A stretch of DNA of 64,000 bases from Atherinomorus stipes (GCA_023101725.1 JALJCO010010161.1:248001-312000); one strand, 5' to 3'. Shown: positions 44,781 through 56,610, counted from the stretch's first letter. The notes: generated by a model not told the origin, from the sequence alone. Translations and numbers: made by a program.

Positions 44781-46586
44781 GGAAAGCCAGGAAGGTGAGA
44801 GCGCGCACAGCTGTTATTAAAGCTAAAGATAGCTGATTTCTCTTTGTTTACCTTTGCTTGATATGTTCATGCAAATGAGGGATGTGATGTCTCGTCTTAG
44901 GATGCAATACAAACTTATTAATACCCCTTTGAACTAAAAGTCGTGTCCATATGGTTGTAAAGTAACGTTCAAAGCAGTCTATGAATGAAAGTTATCACAG
45001 TTTACTGTATAATAGAGCAGAGAATATCCTGGCTTTGAGCGTAAAGCTTTAGCCTCTGCAGCTCTGTGAGAAGCAGACGTTCAGGCTGCCGTGGAAAGCT
45101 GTGATGGGGGTAATCAGAATCAGTAAACCTTGTGAACACATACATTTGAGAGGGTACACAGAGGGCCAAAAGCTCCACTTGACATTGCCGCATTTTGATG
45201 TCAAGGTCAGCTTCACTTCCGTGTTTGCAGGTAATTCAAGCATGAGCCATTTTTCATCCTTAAACAACAAAAAGATATAATTAGATGCATTTGTGTCATG
45301 CCAACTCCCAAATACCGCCAGCTCTTGTATCAGAAGCTTATTCATAACCTTTTGCATGAGAGATGCAAATTTGTTGTATTTGGATGATGGATTTGGCTGT
45401 GAGGAGGAGGAGGAGGAGGTGCAGAGGGGAGAGCAAACCTCAGCCTGCTGAAATCACATCTGTCTGTAAGTCTCATGTTCGCTGGCATTTCCTTTCTCGC
45501 TTCCAGATCAGTCACGGTTTTCAGTCATCATGGCACAAAAACTGCCTTTATGTAACGCTGCCTTTGACCTCACGGTTCTTAACGCAGCGCAGCATCCCTC
45601 GTCCTGCATGTGTGTGGTTTCATACAGTATTTTCAGAGTGATTGAACAGTGCGGTACGCCTCTATCGGAACAGCAAAGCTGTTTTAAAGTACTGTCATTA
45701 GAACAAAGAGCCTTGAGGAGATGCTCAGAATGACTTACACATGGGAAGATGTGAACAGTTTCCAAACCTGCCCTGTGTTTACAAAACCCATCATTTAACA
45801 CGCAGCTAATTTATAATCTGTCAGGGTCAGTGGTTATTTAAGTACATCTACCCACGCTGCACTTCTCCACCAGGCACTTTCTCTCTGCAGCGAGTCGATT
45901 AACCTCTCCTGCTGGAAGCACAAGTGCACGAGTCTCTGCCCGGGTTACGGGGCTCCGATTCTCAGAGGTCAAAACTGCCCCCTCAGTGGCCGAGTCCATT
46001 TTTATTTAAAGCTCCAGCAAGCAAATAACTCATCAGATTAAAACCCCGGGTCACCGTGGGGGGGGCAGAGAACAGAGCACAGCTTATTCTAAATCTTCGC
46101 CCTGTTAAGATGAACTGCAGTAGGTGTCAAAGGGAGATGAAAGTCGCAGAAAGTGAGCGTGCACTCCCGTTTGTGCCACTTTATTTACCTGTTCTTTTAA
46201 AGGATGCTCCATGAGTGATCAGTCAGGACGCGCTTCGACCGCGGCAACTTACAATAGATTAATGGAGCTTTTAAGTTGCGTAATTACAGCTTTCAAGATA
46301 ATGAAGGTCATTGGTTGTTGTGAGGGAAACAGAGCGTGTTGTGTGAGAAGAGAGGAGTTAATTCAACTCCAAAAGTGGATTAAAGTCTTCTACTTAGCTG
46401 CTGTCCAAACAGCCGGTGAAGGCTACACCTGAGCAGATGCATGTCAGCGTTCAGGAAGCACCTCTCCTGCTTCCTGTCTTCATCCCCTCGGTGGGTCTCT
46501 GGTTGTGACATCACAGTTGTGTCCGAACGTCCTCCCGACTCCCGAACCACTCATTTACGACATGGAGCTGCGTTAGCGCACATCTA
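44781..46586. other. Unassigned, mostly unique-looking sequence
   Basis: A GAGGAG run lies at 45402-45420. 46200-46340 is complex sequence with GCGTAATTACAGC and could be conserved. Nothing can be identified as a gene. Confidence 0.45.
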
Positions 46587-46675
46587 CACTCTCAGAAACA
46601 GAGACGGGAACTTTTCTGTACCTGTAGGTACATTTCTTACAAATGTTCTCTCCAAAGTACCGAACACGCACAGAG
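46587..46675 (+). mobile_element. Family C CACTA-like element, left-end fragment
   Basis: CACTCTCAGAAACAGAGACG, then TGTACCTGTAGGTACATTTC and ACAAATGTTCTCTCCAAAGTAC match the left end of 55823-56388. The match ends at about 46665. Confidence 0.8.
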
Positions 46676-47161
46676 TTCACAGCCGTGCAAACTCAGAAAC
46701 GCTGCTCTCATTGGGAAATCACGGGGAGGCTCCCGGAACGACAGCCAATCAAAACGCAAGAGCCAACAGCTGACTGACGGACAAGGAAGTAAACACAAAC
46801 AAAGAGCACACCGCCGTTAGCTTCCAGCCCTGCTCTCTGATGTTTGTGGCCATTTTTATTCACCTCCATCTCGCCGTCATACGGCCGCGTTCTGATCTCT
46901 CTCTACGACTTTTTACACAATGTAAGAGGATGAAAAGTCGCTACGTTCCTTTATGCTAAAGTCTCGTCACGAAGTCTCGCTGTAAAGTCTCGCCCTGAAG
47001 TCTCGTTTGACATCACGAGATTTGGGATGTTGGCAGTGAAGGAGCTGATTCTCTGCTGTTAGTGTGGGGGGGGTTCTCCGTCGTGTACACCCCACACTAT
47101 ATGATCAGAAGAGGCAAATCTGGTGTGATTTGTCTTCTGCAATCATCAAGTGTGATCCCCA
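46676..47161. other. Spacer with AAGTCTCG short tandem repeat
   Basis: 46945-47010 contains four imperfect units of about 16 bp with the shared AAGTCTCG core. Otherwise nothing was recognised. Confidence 0.6.
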
Positions 47162-47463
47162 CCCAGCAAAATTTGGCTGAAAAGACGTTGAAAAGACATC
47201 ATGTCCATCTGTTGAAAACATTGAAACAACGCTTTGATTTGGTTGAAAAGTGAAAGGTGAAAAGCCGTCTTTCAATTAGACGTTGAAAAGACGTTTTTCG
47301 ACGACTTTTCAATGTCTAATTTTGGGCTAAATTTGGACAAAATCAGACGGTCCAAACTCAGCGCCACTTTTAACGTCTATTTTCAGGCTGAAATATGGTT
47401 ATGACGGACCGACCAGATTTAGCCCAAAAAACAATGTTGAAATGACGTCTTGTGTTTGCTGGG
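47162..47463. mobile_element. CCCAGCAAA-ended MITE
   Basis: The ends CCCAGCAAA and TTTGCTGGG are exact inverted repeats. The 302-bp interior contains many GTTGAAAAGACGT and GACGTCTT motifs in both orientations and no gene. The CCCAGCAAA terminus is a form I recall from fish repeats. Target duplication is not evident. Confidence 0.75.
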
Positions 47464-48355
47464 GAGGTCTCTACATCTATGAGGGTCTCAGGAATCCTGT
47501 AGTGTGGACCTAACTGTAGCAAGAAAATTCCTTTATGAATTGGCTCATATGAACACGGTTATAAATCAGCGAGATTTGTTTTAAATAACTGGACATCAAT
47601 GAATTGGACTGAATTGGATTTTCTGTAAAAATGTTGTGAGATGACCTGGTGGTGGTTATATAATGGTCGTAATATGAGCCGACACACCTCCCACGTACCT
47701 GCAGACACACCGGGACAATGTAAGCGAGTGGAAAGACGATTACAGTCAGCAGACGCAGCAGCCTAACTGAAGATTATTCGGTTTGTTTCTTTTTGCTCCT
47801 CCGTGCAGTATATTCTGTCCAGATTCACATTTTGGATTTATGGCTGACACGGGGACTTAATACAAGTCCAACTGTAGATCCGTTTGGCTTAGGTTTTGAT
47901 GTATAGTGTAGTATTGGATTTCTGGTCCACAGTGTTTCATTGCCATGAGGCTGATGTGAAACCTGCTGCCCTGGAGAACATGGGTCACAGTCAGAGGTTT
48001 GTGTAAAACTGGAGAAAAATGTTTTTTGTTTAAGCACTCACTCACAGTAATCTTAAGTTTACTGAAAAATATCTGGAGCAGGAAGTTAAGTTTGTATAAA
48101 GCAATACTTTTAGGAAGACATTGAAAATTTGTGCATTAGGGATAAAAAATAATGCCAAGACTCGCTGGCTTCATCATATTAATCCCTCTGTAGCACGGAG
48201 TCATCCTTGGGTAGCATAGAGTTTGTTTTTAAGCCCCGTACATGTGAACTTTAATGATGCCAACCAATCGCAATGTTTAAGTGTCAGATTTCAGTCCAAT
48301 AAGGTAGAAGTAGCAGTATTTGCCCTCGTAAACATATTTATATTGGTATAAAATG

Positions 48356-48357
<2 letters not shown>
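47464..48357. other. Unassigned non-coding sequence
   Basis: No repeat partner or domain was recognised. Confidence 0.5.

Positions 48358-48413
<56 letters not shown>
48358..48413. repeat. TA microsatellite
   Basis: About 28 TA dinucleotides lie directly beside a TA-targeting MITE. A shorter TA run follows the MITE at 48661-48680, as if the MITE had split one array. Confidence 0.95.
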
Positions 48414-48417
<4 letters not shown>

Positions 48418-48420
<3 letters not shown>

Positions 48421-48663
48421 TGACGAGTTCTTTTCCAAAACGAGTTAACCACCATTTAGGAAAAACAAAGTTAACTGCTTTTCGTTACGCTGTTGGGTAC
48501 AAACCTCCTATCTCCATTTGACATAATTAAAGCCCTCTACATCATGTAAATGTGATTTGGTGAAAATATTCAAAAAGTACATGAAGAGTTTCTTTGCAGA
48601 AGCAGTTAACTCTGTTTTTTCTAAATAGTGGTTAACTCGTTTTGGAAAAGAACCCTTCATATA
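48418..48663. mobile_element. Family E TA-type MITE, complete
   Basis: The left inverted repeat (TTCTTTTCCAAAACGAGTTA then ACCACCATTTAG) and the right one are about 90% complementary over roughly 45 bp. The interior holds GGGTACAAACCTCCTATCT. It sits inside a TA microsatellite, consistent with a TA target. A partial copy is at 7109-7278. Confidence 0.85.
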
Positions 48664-48854
48664 TACAGTATATATATATTTAAAAAGTCAGATTTCATAT
48701 AGTATTTTATTGAGTCTTTGTGAGGCATTTTTCAGTAATTCTGTTTTTTGTTTGTGTTTTTCTTTTGGTTGCATCTGACAATATTTTTCAGGAAGAAGTG
48801 TTTCTTGTAGGGTATTTTTCTAACAGTGTGTCTGAATGCAACCATATTAGTTCA

Positions 48855-49076
48855 TAGGGCTGAGAAAAAATATCGATACACTGAAATATCGTGATATTTT
48901 CATATGCAGATTTCATATAGATATCAAAAATTGCCATATTGATCTACTTTACCAACAAAATCTCGCAAGATTTCATCAGGAAAATACATCAATACCACAT
49001 TTTTAAATATCGATATAATATCAGCATATGAAAATATCGCGATATTTCAGTGTATCAATATTTTTTCCCAGCCCTA
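48855..49076. mobile_element. hAT-type MITE with 8-bp target duplication
   Basis: The termini TAGGGCTGAGAAAAAATATC and the complement TAGGGCTGGGAAAAAATATT are inverted over about 50 bp (CACTGAAATATCG.GATATT). The flanks are TTAGTTCA (48847-48854) and TTAATTCA (49077-49084), 7 of 8 identical. The 222-bp interior is non-coding. Confidence 0.93.
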
Positions 49077-49084
49077 TTAATTCA

Positions 49085-50044
49085 TGCATTTGTGTACAAA
49101 ACTATCTTTAAATGCAATATTATCTTTATTCCTATTAAATTTGGCTTCCTGGACTCATTCTGGAGACAAAGATGTCCTTTGTGAGGATGGAGCATGATCA
49201 GAGGGAAACCCCGTCTGACGATGGAGGCAGGAACAGACTGCAATGAGAGTGAGGAAGAGCCGAGCGGAGAGAAATTAGCTTTTAATTTCATGATGCAGAC
49301 AGCAGCACTGTTGTTCTAGTTATTCCACATCAGGATGTCTACTTGGAGAAAACATCACCATGGCCAAACGAGGGATGGCAACACGGGAATGTGCAGGCTT
49401 CCTCCATGCACAGGAATCCTAAAAGTGATGCAACGTGCACCTTCACAGCACAAGGCTTGTGAAGTTTCACACATGGCGACGTCTCACAGCAAGAGAATCG
49501 GACGTAAGCCTGTAGCAGGTCTGACATGGATATGCTTTAAGTGTTTTCAGATTTCTGGTTTCATAATTTGACCTTTTTTTTTCTTTTCTTTTCTTTTTTT
49601 TAAGGGGAGACACTGCAGGTAAAAACCCCGTTTTTTCATCACCTGGTCAGTTTTGTGATTTTCGTTTTTTTTTCCCTTCAACATGTTTTCTTTCAGACGA
49701 GTGTAAAAAATATATCAAAAATCAACATTTTAGGAGTTTATTTTCTGATTCTTTGTCTGATGCACCCAAATCTCCTCAAACTGCAGCTAAAATTGGTGTT
49801 TTAAACGGAGCGCAGCACCGTGGTGCTCGTCTGAACCCGTTGGAAACGTCTCTTTTTCCTGAACCATGTCGTCTCAACCAAACTTGATATTTCCAGCTCA
49901 TGAATCTGATTGGATCTGAAGTCTGTAAATAGTTATAGTACAAAAATGTGGAGAATTTTAAAATCCAAAACTTTAAAAGCTGTTTTCTCAAAATAAGTTT
50001 CTTCTCTTGTTCCGGGTAAAAAAAAATCTCCGCTTCAGGAGCAC
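49085..50044. other. Unassigned non-coding sequence
   Basis: A pyrimidine run lies at 49567-49600. No coding domain or repeat partner was recognised. Confidence 0.5.
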
Positions 50045-50323
50045 TTACAGTACAGTAAAAGTGTACTTTCTAAAAGTAAAAGTAAGCTTGAAGTTTTAGT
50101 ATGAGTACACTCACAGTATACCAGAGGATTACTTTAAGTATACTTAGAAGTATATTTTTAAATACTTAAATTGAGCCAATTTAGTCCAAAGAAGTACACT
50201 TGTTAGTATACTGGCAGTACACTGATAGCAGTGTACTTGGTAAATAAAAGTACACTTAGGAGATATATTTTACTTGAGTATACTTAATGACATGTACTTA
50301 AGTTATACTTCTTTTTGGTAAGG
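50045..50323. repeat. AGTATACTT-rich repeat element
   Basis: Dense AAGTACACTT, AGTATACTT and AAAAGTGTAC motifs occur in both orientations over 280 bp, ending with ACTTCTTTTTGGTAAGG. This is the pattern of a degenerate palindromic MITE family in fish. Ends are not exact. Confidence 0.55.
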
Positions 50324-50342
50324 GAAGCCTGTCAGACTGAAT

Positions 50343-50530
50343 CAGGGGTGTCCAAAGTCGGTCCTCGAGGGCCGCTGTCCTGCAGGTTTTCTTTCTGGTC
50401 CAATACACCCGATTGCATGAATTTAAGCTCGGCACAATGACTCATTAACTTGAGTCAGGTGTGTTGGAGCAGGGAGACATAGACATCCTGCAGGATTGTG
50501 TCCCTGGAGGACCAGAGCTGGACACTCCTG
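50343..50530. mobile_element. hAT-type MITE with 8-bp target duplication
   Basis: The ends CAGGGGTGTCCAAAGTCGGT and the complement CAGGAGTGTCCAGCTCTGGT, then CCTC.AGGG, are inverted over about 30 bp. The flanks are GACTGAAT (50335-50342) and GACTAAAT (50531-50538), 7 of 8 identical. The 188-bp interior has no coding capacity. Confidence 0.92.
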
Positions 50531-50538
50531 GACTAAAT

Positions 50539-51837
50539 ATACCTTCTGTTTCCTGCCCGACACTCAGAAGCAGAAGTTTATTGTTTCTAAGAAGAAGAAG
50601 ACATCCCAGACTAAATCCATCTCTGTATGTGGACGACAATTAACACACACACATCTCTAAACACACATTTCGTAACACAAAAACAATCCCTGATGTGACA
50701 GAGGAAACAATTTGGGACACAACAAAAGTATATTTAAAAGGAAACTAGAATTAGTACAGACACGAACACAAACAAGCTGAACAGCGACCAGGTTTGTTCT
50801 CCTCCTGCTTAACTGAATAATGTCAAACAAATGTATTTGCTGAGGCAAATCTCACATTTTAAGCTTGACTGTGAATTTTTACATTTTCATCAGAGGCTAG
50901 CTGTTGTTTCTAGCCAGTAAACATTTCATTTAACACGTAAAAACTCACAAATATATCAAATACACTCAAAGCTCTGCTGCTTATTCCCTGCCAGCTTGTG
51001 TGCAGTGGATTCTGTGAGAAACAAGGCCGTGGAGGACGCACCGCCAGCCTTTGCTGCAGGCCAAACAGAGGTTGGGTGGTTTGGGAGGTACTTTGAAAGG
51101 CTTTCAAAATGGTACAGTACTTGGTGCACTGCAGCGATGTATGCAGCCGAGGAATCCACACCTCCAAGTGTTCAGATGCTGAATGAAGACTCAGCCAGCT
51201 TCTTCCAGCGATGACTAAAATAAAATACTAAAACCAGTGCAGATCAGCTCAGGGCTTTGTGAAAGAAGACAGCAGACTAAAGTCTCTAACTTAATTACTT
51301 TTTCTTCAAATCAGCTTCTCTCTTTTATGTAGGAGGTGTTTGTGGCAGAATTAAGATGATCAATACAAGCAAATTAGTTAATAAGTGCAGCGACGACCTT
51401 TCTGTGCGATGCCCTCAGTATGCCCTGATCTGCCCGAACATCACTGAGAGCCACGGCTCTGTTCAGACGGGGGGAAATTAGAGCCAGGATGGGAGCTCAG
51501 ATAAGACAGTTTTCTAAACAAGGCGAGTCCCTTATCCAGCCGTCTTCTGGCAAATGTCCACTCACAGGAGAATAAATGAATAAAGTCCGACTGAGGCTGA
51601 AGCAACAGAAAAGCAGAGCCTGGAAACCTGCTTTTATCAAAGCATTCTCCATCAAACTGTTTCACTTAATGGGCCGAACTCGCTCTGCACTGGCAGGACA
51701 CGCGATTCCAGTAAGAGGAGAGGGAGGGGGGAGGCATGTTTCCATCAATCAGGGCTGCTGCACAGATGTCAGAGAAGCAGTTGGATGATGCTCGCAAGAT
51801 GATATTGTTGAGATATCTGGACAAACAGAAGCGGTGA
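50539..51837. other. Unassigned, mostly unique-looking sequence
   Basis: No repeats with partners and no coding domains were recognised. It directly flanks the large minisatellite. Confidence 0.5.
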
Positions 51838-54800
51838 CAACTCACCAGTATGCTGCTGCTGCTTACAGACCAGTTTCCAGCTCACCAGTATGCTGCTGCT
51901 GCTGCTTACAGACCAGTTTCCAGCTCACCAGTATGCTGCTGCTGCTTACAGACCAGTTTCCAGCTCACCAGTATGCTGCTGCTGTGCTTACAGACCAGTT
52001 TCCAGCTCACCAGTATGCTGCTGCTGCTGCTGCTTACAGACCAGTTTCCAGCTCACCAGTATGCTGCTGCTGCTGCTTACAGACCAGTTTCCAGCTCACC
52101 AGTATGCTGCTGCTGCTTACAGACCAGTTTCCAGCTCACCAGTATGCTGCTGCTGCTGCTTACAGACCAGTTTCCAGCTCACCAGTATGCTGCTGCTGCT
52201 TACAGACCAGTTTCCAGCTCACCAGTATGCTGCTGCTGCTGCTTACAGACCAGTTTCCAGCTCACCAGTATGCTGCTGCTGCTGCTTACAGACCAGTTTC
52301 CAGCTCACCAGTATGCTGCTGCTGCTGCTTACAGACCAGTTTCCAGCTCACCAGTATCTGCTGCTGCTGCTTACAGACCAGTTTCCAGCTCACCAGTATG
52401 CTGCTGCTGCTTACAGACCAGTTTCAGCTCACCAGTATGCTGCTGCTGCTGCTTACAGACCAGTTTCCAGCTCACCAGTATGCTGCTGCTGCTGCTTACA
52501 GACCAGTTTCCAGCTCACCAGTATGCTGCTGCTGCTTACAGACCAGTTTCCAGCTCACCAGTATGCTGCTGCTGCTGCTTACAGACCAGTTTCCAGCTCA
52601 CCAGTATGCTGCTGCTGCTGCTTACAGACCAGTTTCCAGCTCACCAGTATGCTGCTGCTGCTGCTTACAGACCAGTTTCCAGCTCACCAGTATGCTGCTG
52701 CTGCTGCTTAAATACCAGTTTCCAGCTCACCAGTATGCTGCTGCTGCTGCTTACAGACCAGTTTCCAGCTCACCAGTATGCTGCTGCTGCTTACAGACCA
52801 GTTTCCAGCTCACCAGTATGCTGCTGCTGCTTACAGACCAGTTTCCAGCTCACCAGTATGCTGCTGCTGCTGCTTACAGACCAGTTTCCAGCTCACCAGT
52901 ATGCTGCTGCTGCTTACAGACCAGTTTCCAGCTCACCAGTATGCTGCTGCTGCTTACAGACCAGTTTCCAGCTCACCAGTATGCTGCTGCTGCTGCTTAC
53001 AGACCAGTTTCCAGCTCACCAGTATGCTGCTGCTGCTGCTTACAGACCAGTTTCCAGCTCACCAGTATGCTGCTGCTGCTGCTTACAGACCAGTTTCCAG
53101 CTCACCAGTATGCTGCTGCTGCTTACAGACCAGTTTCCAGCTCACCAGTATGCTGCTGCTGCTGCTTACAGACCAGTTTCCAGCTCACCAGTATGCTGCT
53201 GCTGCTTACAGACCAGTTTCCAGCTCACCAGTATGCTGCTGCTGCTGCTTACAGACCAGTTTCCAGCTCACCAGTATGCTGCTGCTGCTGCTGCTTACAG
53301 ACCAGTTTCCAGCTCACCAGTATGCTGCTGCTGCTGCTTACAGACCAGTTTCCAGCTCACCAGTATGCTGCTGCTGCTGCTTACAGACCAGTTTCCAGCT
53401 CACCAGTATGCTGCTGCTGCTTACAGACCAGTTTCCAGCTCACCAGTATGCTGCTGCTGCTGCTTACAGACCAGTTTCCAGCTCACCAGTATGCTGCTGC
53501 TGCTGCTTACAGACCAGTTTCCAGCTCACCAGTATGCTGCTGCTGCTTACAGACCAGTTTCCAGCTCACCAGTATGCTGCTGCTGCTTACAGACCAGTTT
53601 CCAGCTCACCAGTATGCTGCTGCTGCTGCTTACAGACCAGTTTCCAGCTCACCAGTATGCTGCTGCTGCTGCTTACAGACCAGTTTCCAGCTCACCAGTA
53701 TGCTGCTGCTGCTTACAGACCAGTTTCCAGCTCACCAGTATGCTGCTGCTGCTTACAGACCAGTTTCCAGCTCACCAGTATGCTGCTGCTGCTTACAGAC
53801 CAGTTTCCAGCTCACCAGTATGCTGCTGCTGCTGCTTACAGACCAGTTTCCAGCTCACCAGTATGCTGCTGCTGCTTACAGACCAGTTTCCAGCTCACCA
53901 GTATGCTGCTGCTGCTGCTTACAGACCAGTTTCCAGCTCACCAGTATGCTGCTGCTTACAGACCAGTTTCCAGCTCACCAGTATGCTGCTGCTGCTTACA
54001 GACCAGTTTCCAGCTCACCAGTATGCTGCTGCTGCTGCTTACAGACCAGTTTCCAGCTCACCAGTATGCTGCTGCTGCTTACAGACCAGTTTCCAGCTCA
54101 CCAGTATGCTGCTGCTGCTGCTTACAGACCAGTTTCCAGCTCACCAGTATGCTGCTGCTGCTTACAGACCAGTTTCCAGCTCACCAGTATGCTGCTGCTG
54201 CTTACAGACCAGTTTCCAGCTCACCAGTATGCTGCTGCTGCTTACAGACCAGTTTCCAGCTCACCAGTACTGCTGCTGCTGCTTACAGACCAGTTTCCAG
54301 CTCACCAGTATGCTGCTGCTGCTGCTTACAGACCAGTTTCCAGCTCACCAGTATGCTGCTGCTGCTTACAGACCAGTTTCCAGCTCACCAGTATGCTGCT
54401 GCTGCTGCTTACAGACCAGTTTCCAGCTCACCAGTATGCTGCTGCTGCTTACAGACCAGTTTCCAGCTCACCAGTATGCTGCTGCTGCTGCTTACAGACC
54501 AGTTTCCAGCTCACCAGTATGCTGCTGCTGCTTACAGACCAGTTTCCAGCTCACCAGTATGCTGCTGCTGCTTACAGACCAGTTTCCAGCTCACCAGTAC
54601 TGCTGCTGCTGCTGCTTACAGACCAGTTTCCAGCTCACCAGTATGCTGCTGCTGCTGCTGCTTACAGACCAGTTTCCAGCTCACCAGTATGCTGCTGCTG
54701 CTGCTTACAGACCAGTTTCCAGCTCACCAGTATGCTGCTGCTGCTGCTGCTTACAGACCAGTTTCCAGCTCACCAGTATGCTGCTGCTGCTGCTTACAGA

Positions 54801-55102
54801 CCAGTTTCCAGCTCACCAGTATGCTGCTGCTGCTTACAGACCAGTTTCCAGCTCACCAGTATGCTGCTGCTGCTTACAGACCAGTTTCCAGCTCACCAGT
54901 ATGCTGCTGCTGCTGCTTACAGACCAGTTTCCAGCTCACCAGTATGCTGCTGCTGCTTACAGACCAGTTTCCAGCTCACCAGTATGCTGCTGCTGCTGCT
55001 TACAGACCAGTTTCCAGCTCACCAGTATGCTGCTGCTGCTGCTTACAGACCAGTTTCCAGCTCACCAGTATGCTGCTGCTGCTGCTTACAGACCAGTTTC
55101 CA
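51838..55102. repeat. Large composite minisatellite, about 78 units with internal CTG runs
   Basis: The unit is TACAGACCAGTTTCCAGCTC ACCAGTATG followed by a run of GCT. I counted 78 copies. Units differ mainly in the number of GCT triplets, giving lengths of 37, 40, 43 or 46 bp, mostly 40 and 43. Rare changes include TGTGCTTA at 51984, AGTATCTG at 52354, TTTCAGC at 52422, TAAATACC at 52709 and AGTACTG at 54268 and 54598. Each unit is 1 modulo 3 in length, so reading frame rotates with every unit. All three forward frames are open across the array. No start context, flanking exon or protein family supports translation, so I treat it as non-coding. Confidence 0.97.
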
Positions 55103-55297
55103 TTTAACCAGCATCCAGTTTGTTTCTTTGTTTGATTGATTATTTAAATTAAAGAAACTACAAACCAAATTTATCAGAATTCAAACACGTATACGAAGGA
55201 AAAGCAGATACATGGTCCGGCCGATATTTTAGACCGATATTTGCATTTTTGTTGGTTTCGGCATCAATACCCCGACTCAGCGGAATTTTATATGTGC

Positions 55298-55575
55298 AGT
55301 CGTCCTCAGAATCATTTATACCCTCCAATTAACGGAGAAAAAATCATCTGTCAGTGAAATACGATGAAACTGACAAAAGTATTATAACAAATAAAAATAC
55401 ATGAAAATCATGACACTGATTCTGAATTGTGGTTCAACAGAAATATTAACAACAAACACAAAGAAAATAAAAGAAGTAAAAAAGCATGATGGAGCTCTGA
55501 AGCTAAAATGCTGCTGAGCAACACTGAGACAATCATCTAATGTTGGAACAGACGTCTGCACCTGCTGACACGTAT
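55298..55575. mobile_element. Family P Tc1-type MITE, truncated copy
   Basis: Begins CAGTCGTCCTCAGAATCATT and shares TGAAAATCATGACACTGATT, AATTGTGGTTCAACAGAAAT and CAGACGTCTGCACCTG with 42970-43255. The right terminal repeat is absent. Confidence 0.75.
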
Positions 55576-55729
55576 TTATTCCACTGTTGCTTTATTTTTA
55601 TCATAATTATTATTTTCAAACACAACTCAGAAGCAACATTTCATTTCACTAAACTCTAATTTTGTAATTTTCTTTATTTAGTTTCTTTAGTTACTTGTTA
55701 TTTGAATATTATGAATTTAGCTTATATAC

Positions 55730-55760
55730 ACACACGTATATATACATATATATATACGTG

Positions 55761-55795
<35 letters not shown>

Positions 55796-55816
55796 GATAG
55801 ATAGATAGATAGATAT
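55730..55816. repeat. Compound CA/TA/GATA microsatellite
   Basis: ACACAC, a TATATACATATA stretch, GTGTGTG, TA repeats and five GATA units run together just before the family C element. Confidence 0.9.
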
Positions 55817-55822
55817 ACTATA

Positions 55823-56388
55823 CACTATCAGAAACATGTACGAGACAGGGTCATTTCTGTACCTGCCGGTACATTTTTTAACAAATGTTCTCTCAAAAGT
55901 ACAATATTGGTCTTTATGAGGCCAGAAGTACCTATATACTATGAAAAAGGCTTCAAAGTAATATAAAGTACACATTTGTACCATTCCAACCCTAAGGGTA
56001 CCTGCAGCATTGAAAAATGTGTGTAGCTTGTACAATAACTATAAATAGCAGTACTTCTAAACAGTAGTATAATTATAGTTATTATATTATGATTTTCATA
56101 ATAATCATAGTAATAATTATATGTATAATTATATATGTGTTTGGCCTAATATTTCTATAATAATTATTCATTTATTATTAGCATCTTTGATTGTTGTCAT
56201 AATCTCTATTTTATTGACTTTTATTCATCATTTTTAATTGGTTTAATTGTACTTTATTAACTCATACAGCTTGATAAGGTACAAAAATGGACCATGAAGG
56301 TACAGAAATGTCTTTCAGAAAGGAACCCCCCCAGCAACAAGCTTTGGACCCTTTTAGGTACAAACTGGCACCTGTGTTTCTGAGTGTG
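55823..56388 (+). mobile_element. Family C CACTA-like element, complete copy
   Basis: The termini CACTATCAGAAAC and, in complement, CACACTCAGAAAC are inverted repeats of about 13 bp with the CACTA signature. Subterminal GGTAC-containing motifs (GGTACATTTTT, AAGGTACAAAAATGG, AGGTACAGAAATG) occur in both halves. The interior is AT-rich, around 566 bp, with no transposase. Copies are at 37399 (inverted, deleted) and 46587 (left end). Confidence 0.8.
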
Positions 56389-56610
56389 CAGATATTAAAA
56401 GTTTGATGTTTCATTTTCGTGTTATATTACGAGTGCACTGTTTCTTTTTTAGATATTCATTGAAGTGCCGTCCTGACTTGTAAAATTACTTTTCATTGTT
56501 ACAGTTTATCAATTTTAATGCAGTATCAGTCCCAGATATCGGCGGATTGTATCGGCTGAGGCTGATGAGAAAATATCGGTTCTGAAAAATCTGTATCGGT
56601 CGATCCCTCG

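Larger units (their letters stand above)
55205..56610. repeat. Degraded hAT-like element hosting nested MITEs
   Basis: GGTCCGGCCGATATTTTAGA at about 55214 and, in complement near 56600, GATCGACCGATACAG with repeated CGATATTTTCTC suggest the two ends of one old GGCCGATA-type element. Family P and family C copies inserted into it, and simple repeats lie between them. Confidence 0.4.

Noticed and set aside
51838..55102. Possible CRISPR array
   Set aside because: Units are contiguous near-identical repeats without unique spacers, and this is animal nuclear DNA with no cas genes.
51834..55139. Very long open frames (1,101, 1,085 and 785 residues) across the minisatellite
   Set aside because: They are open only because the repeat unit has no stop in any frame; all three frames give the same cyclic peptide phases and there is no flanking coding context.
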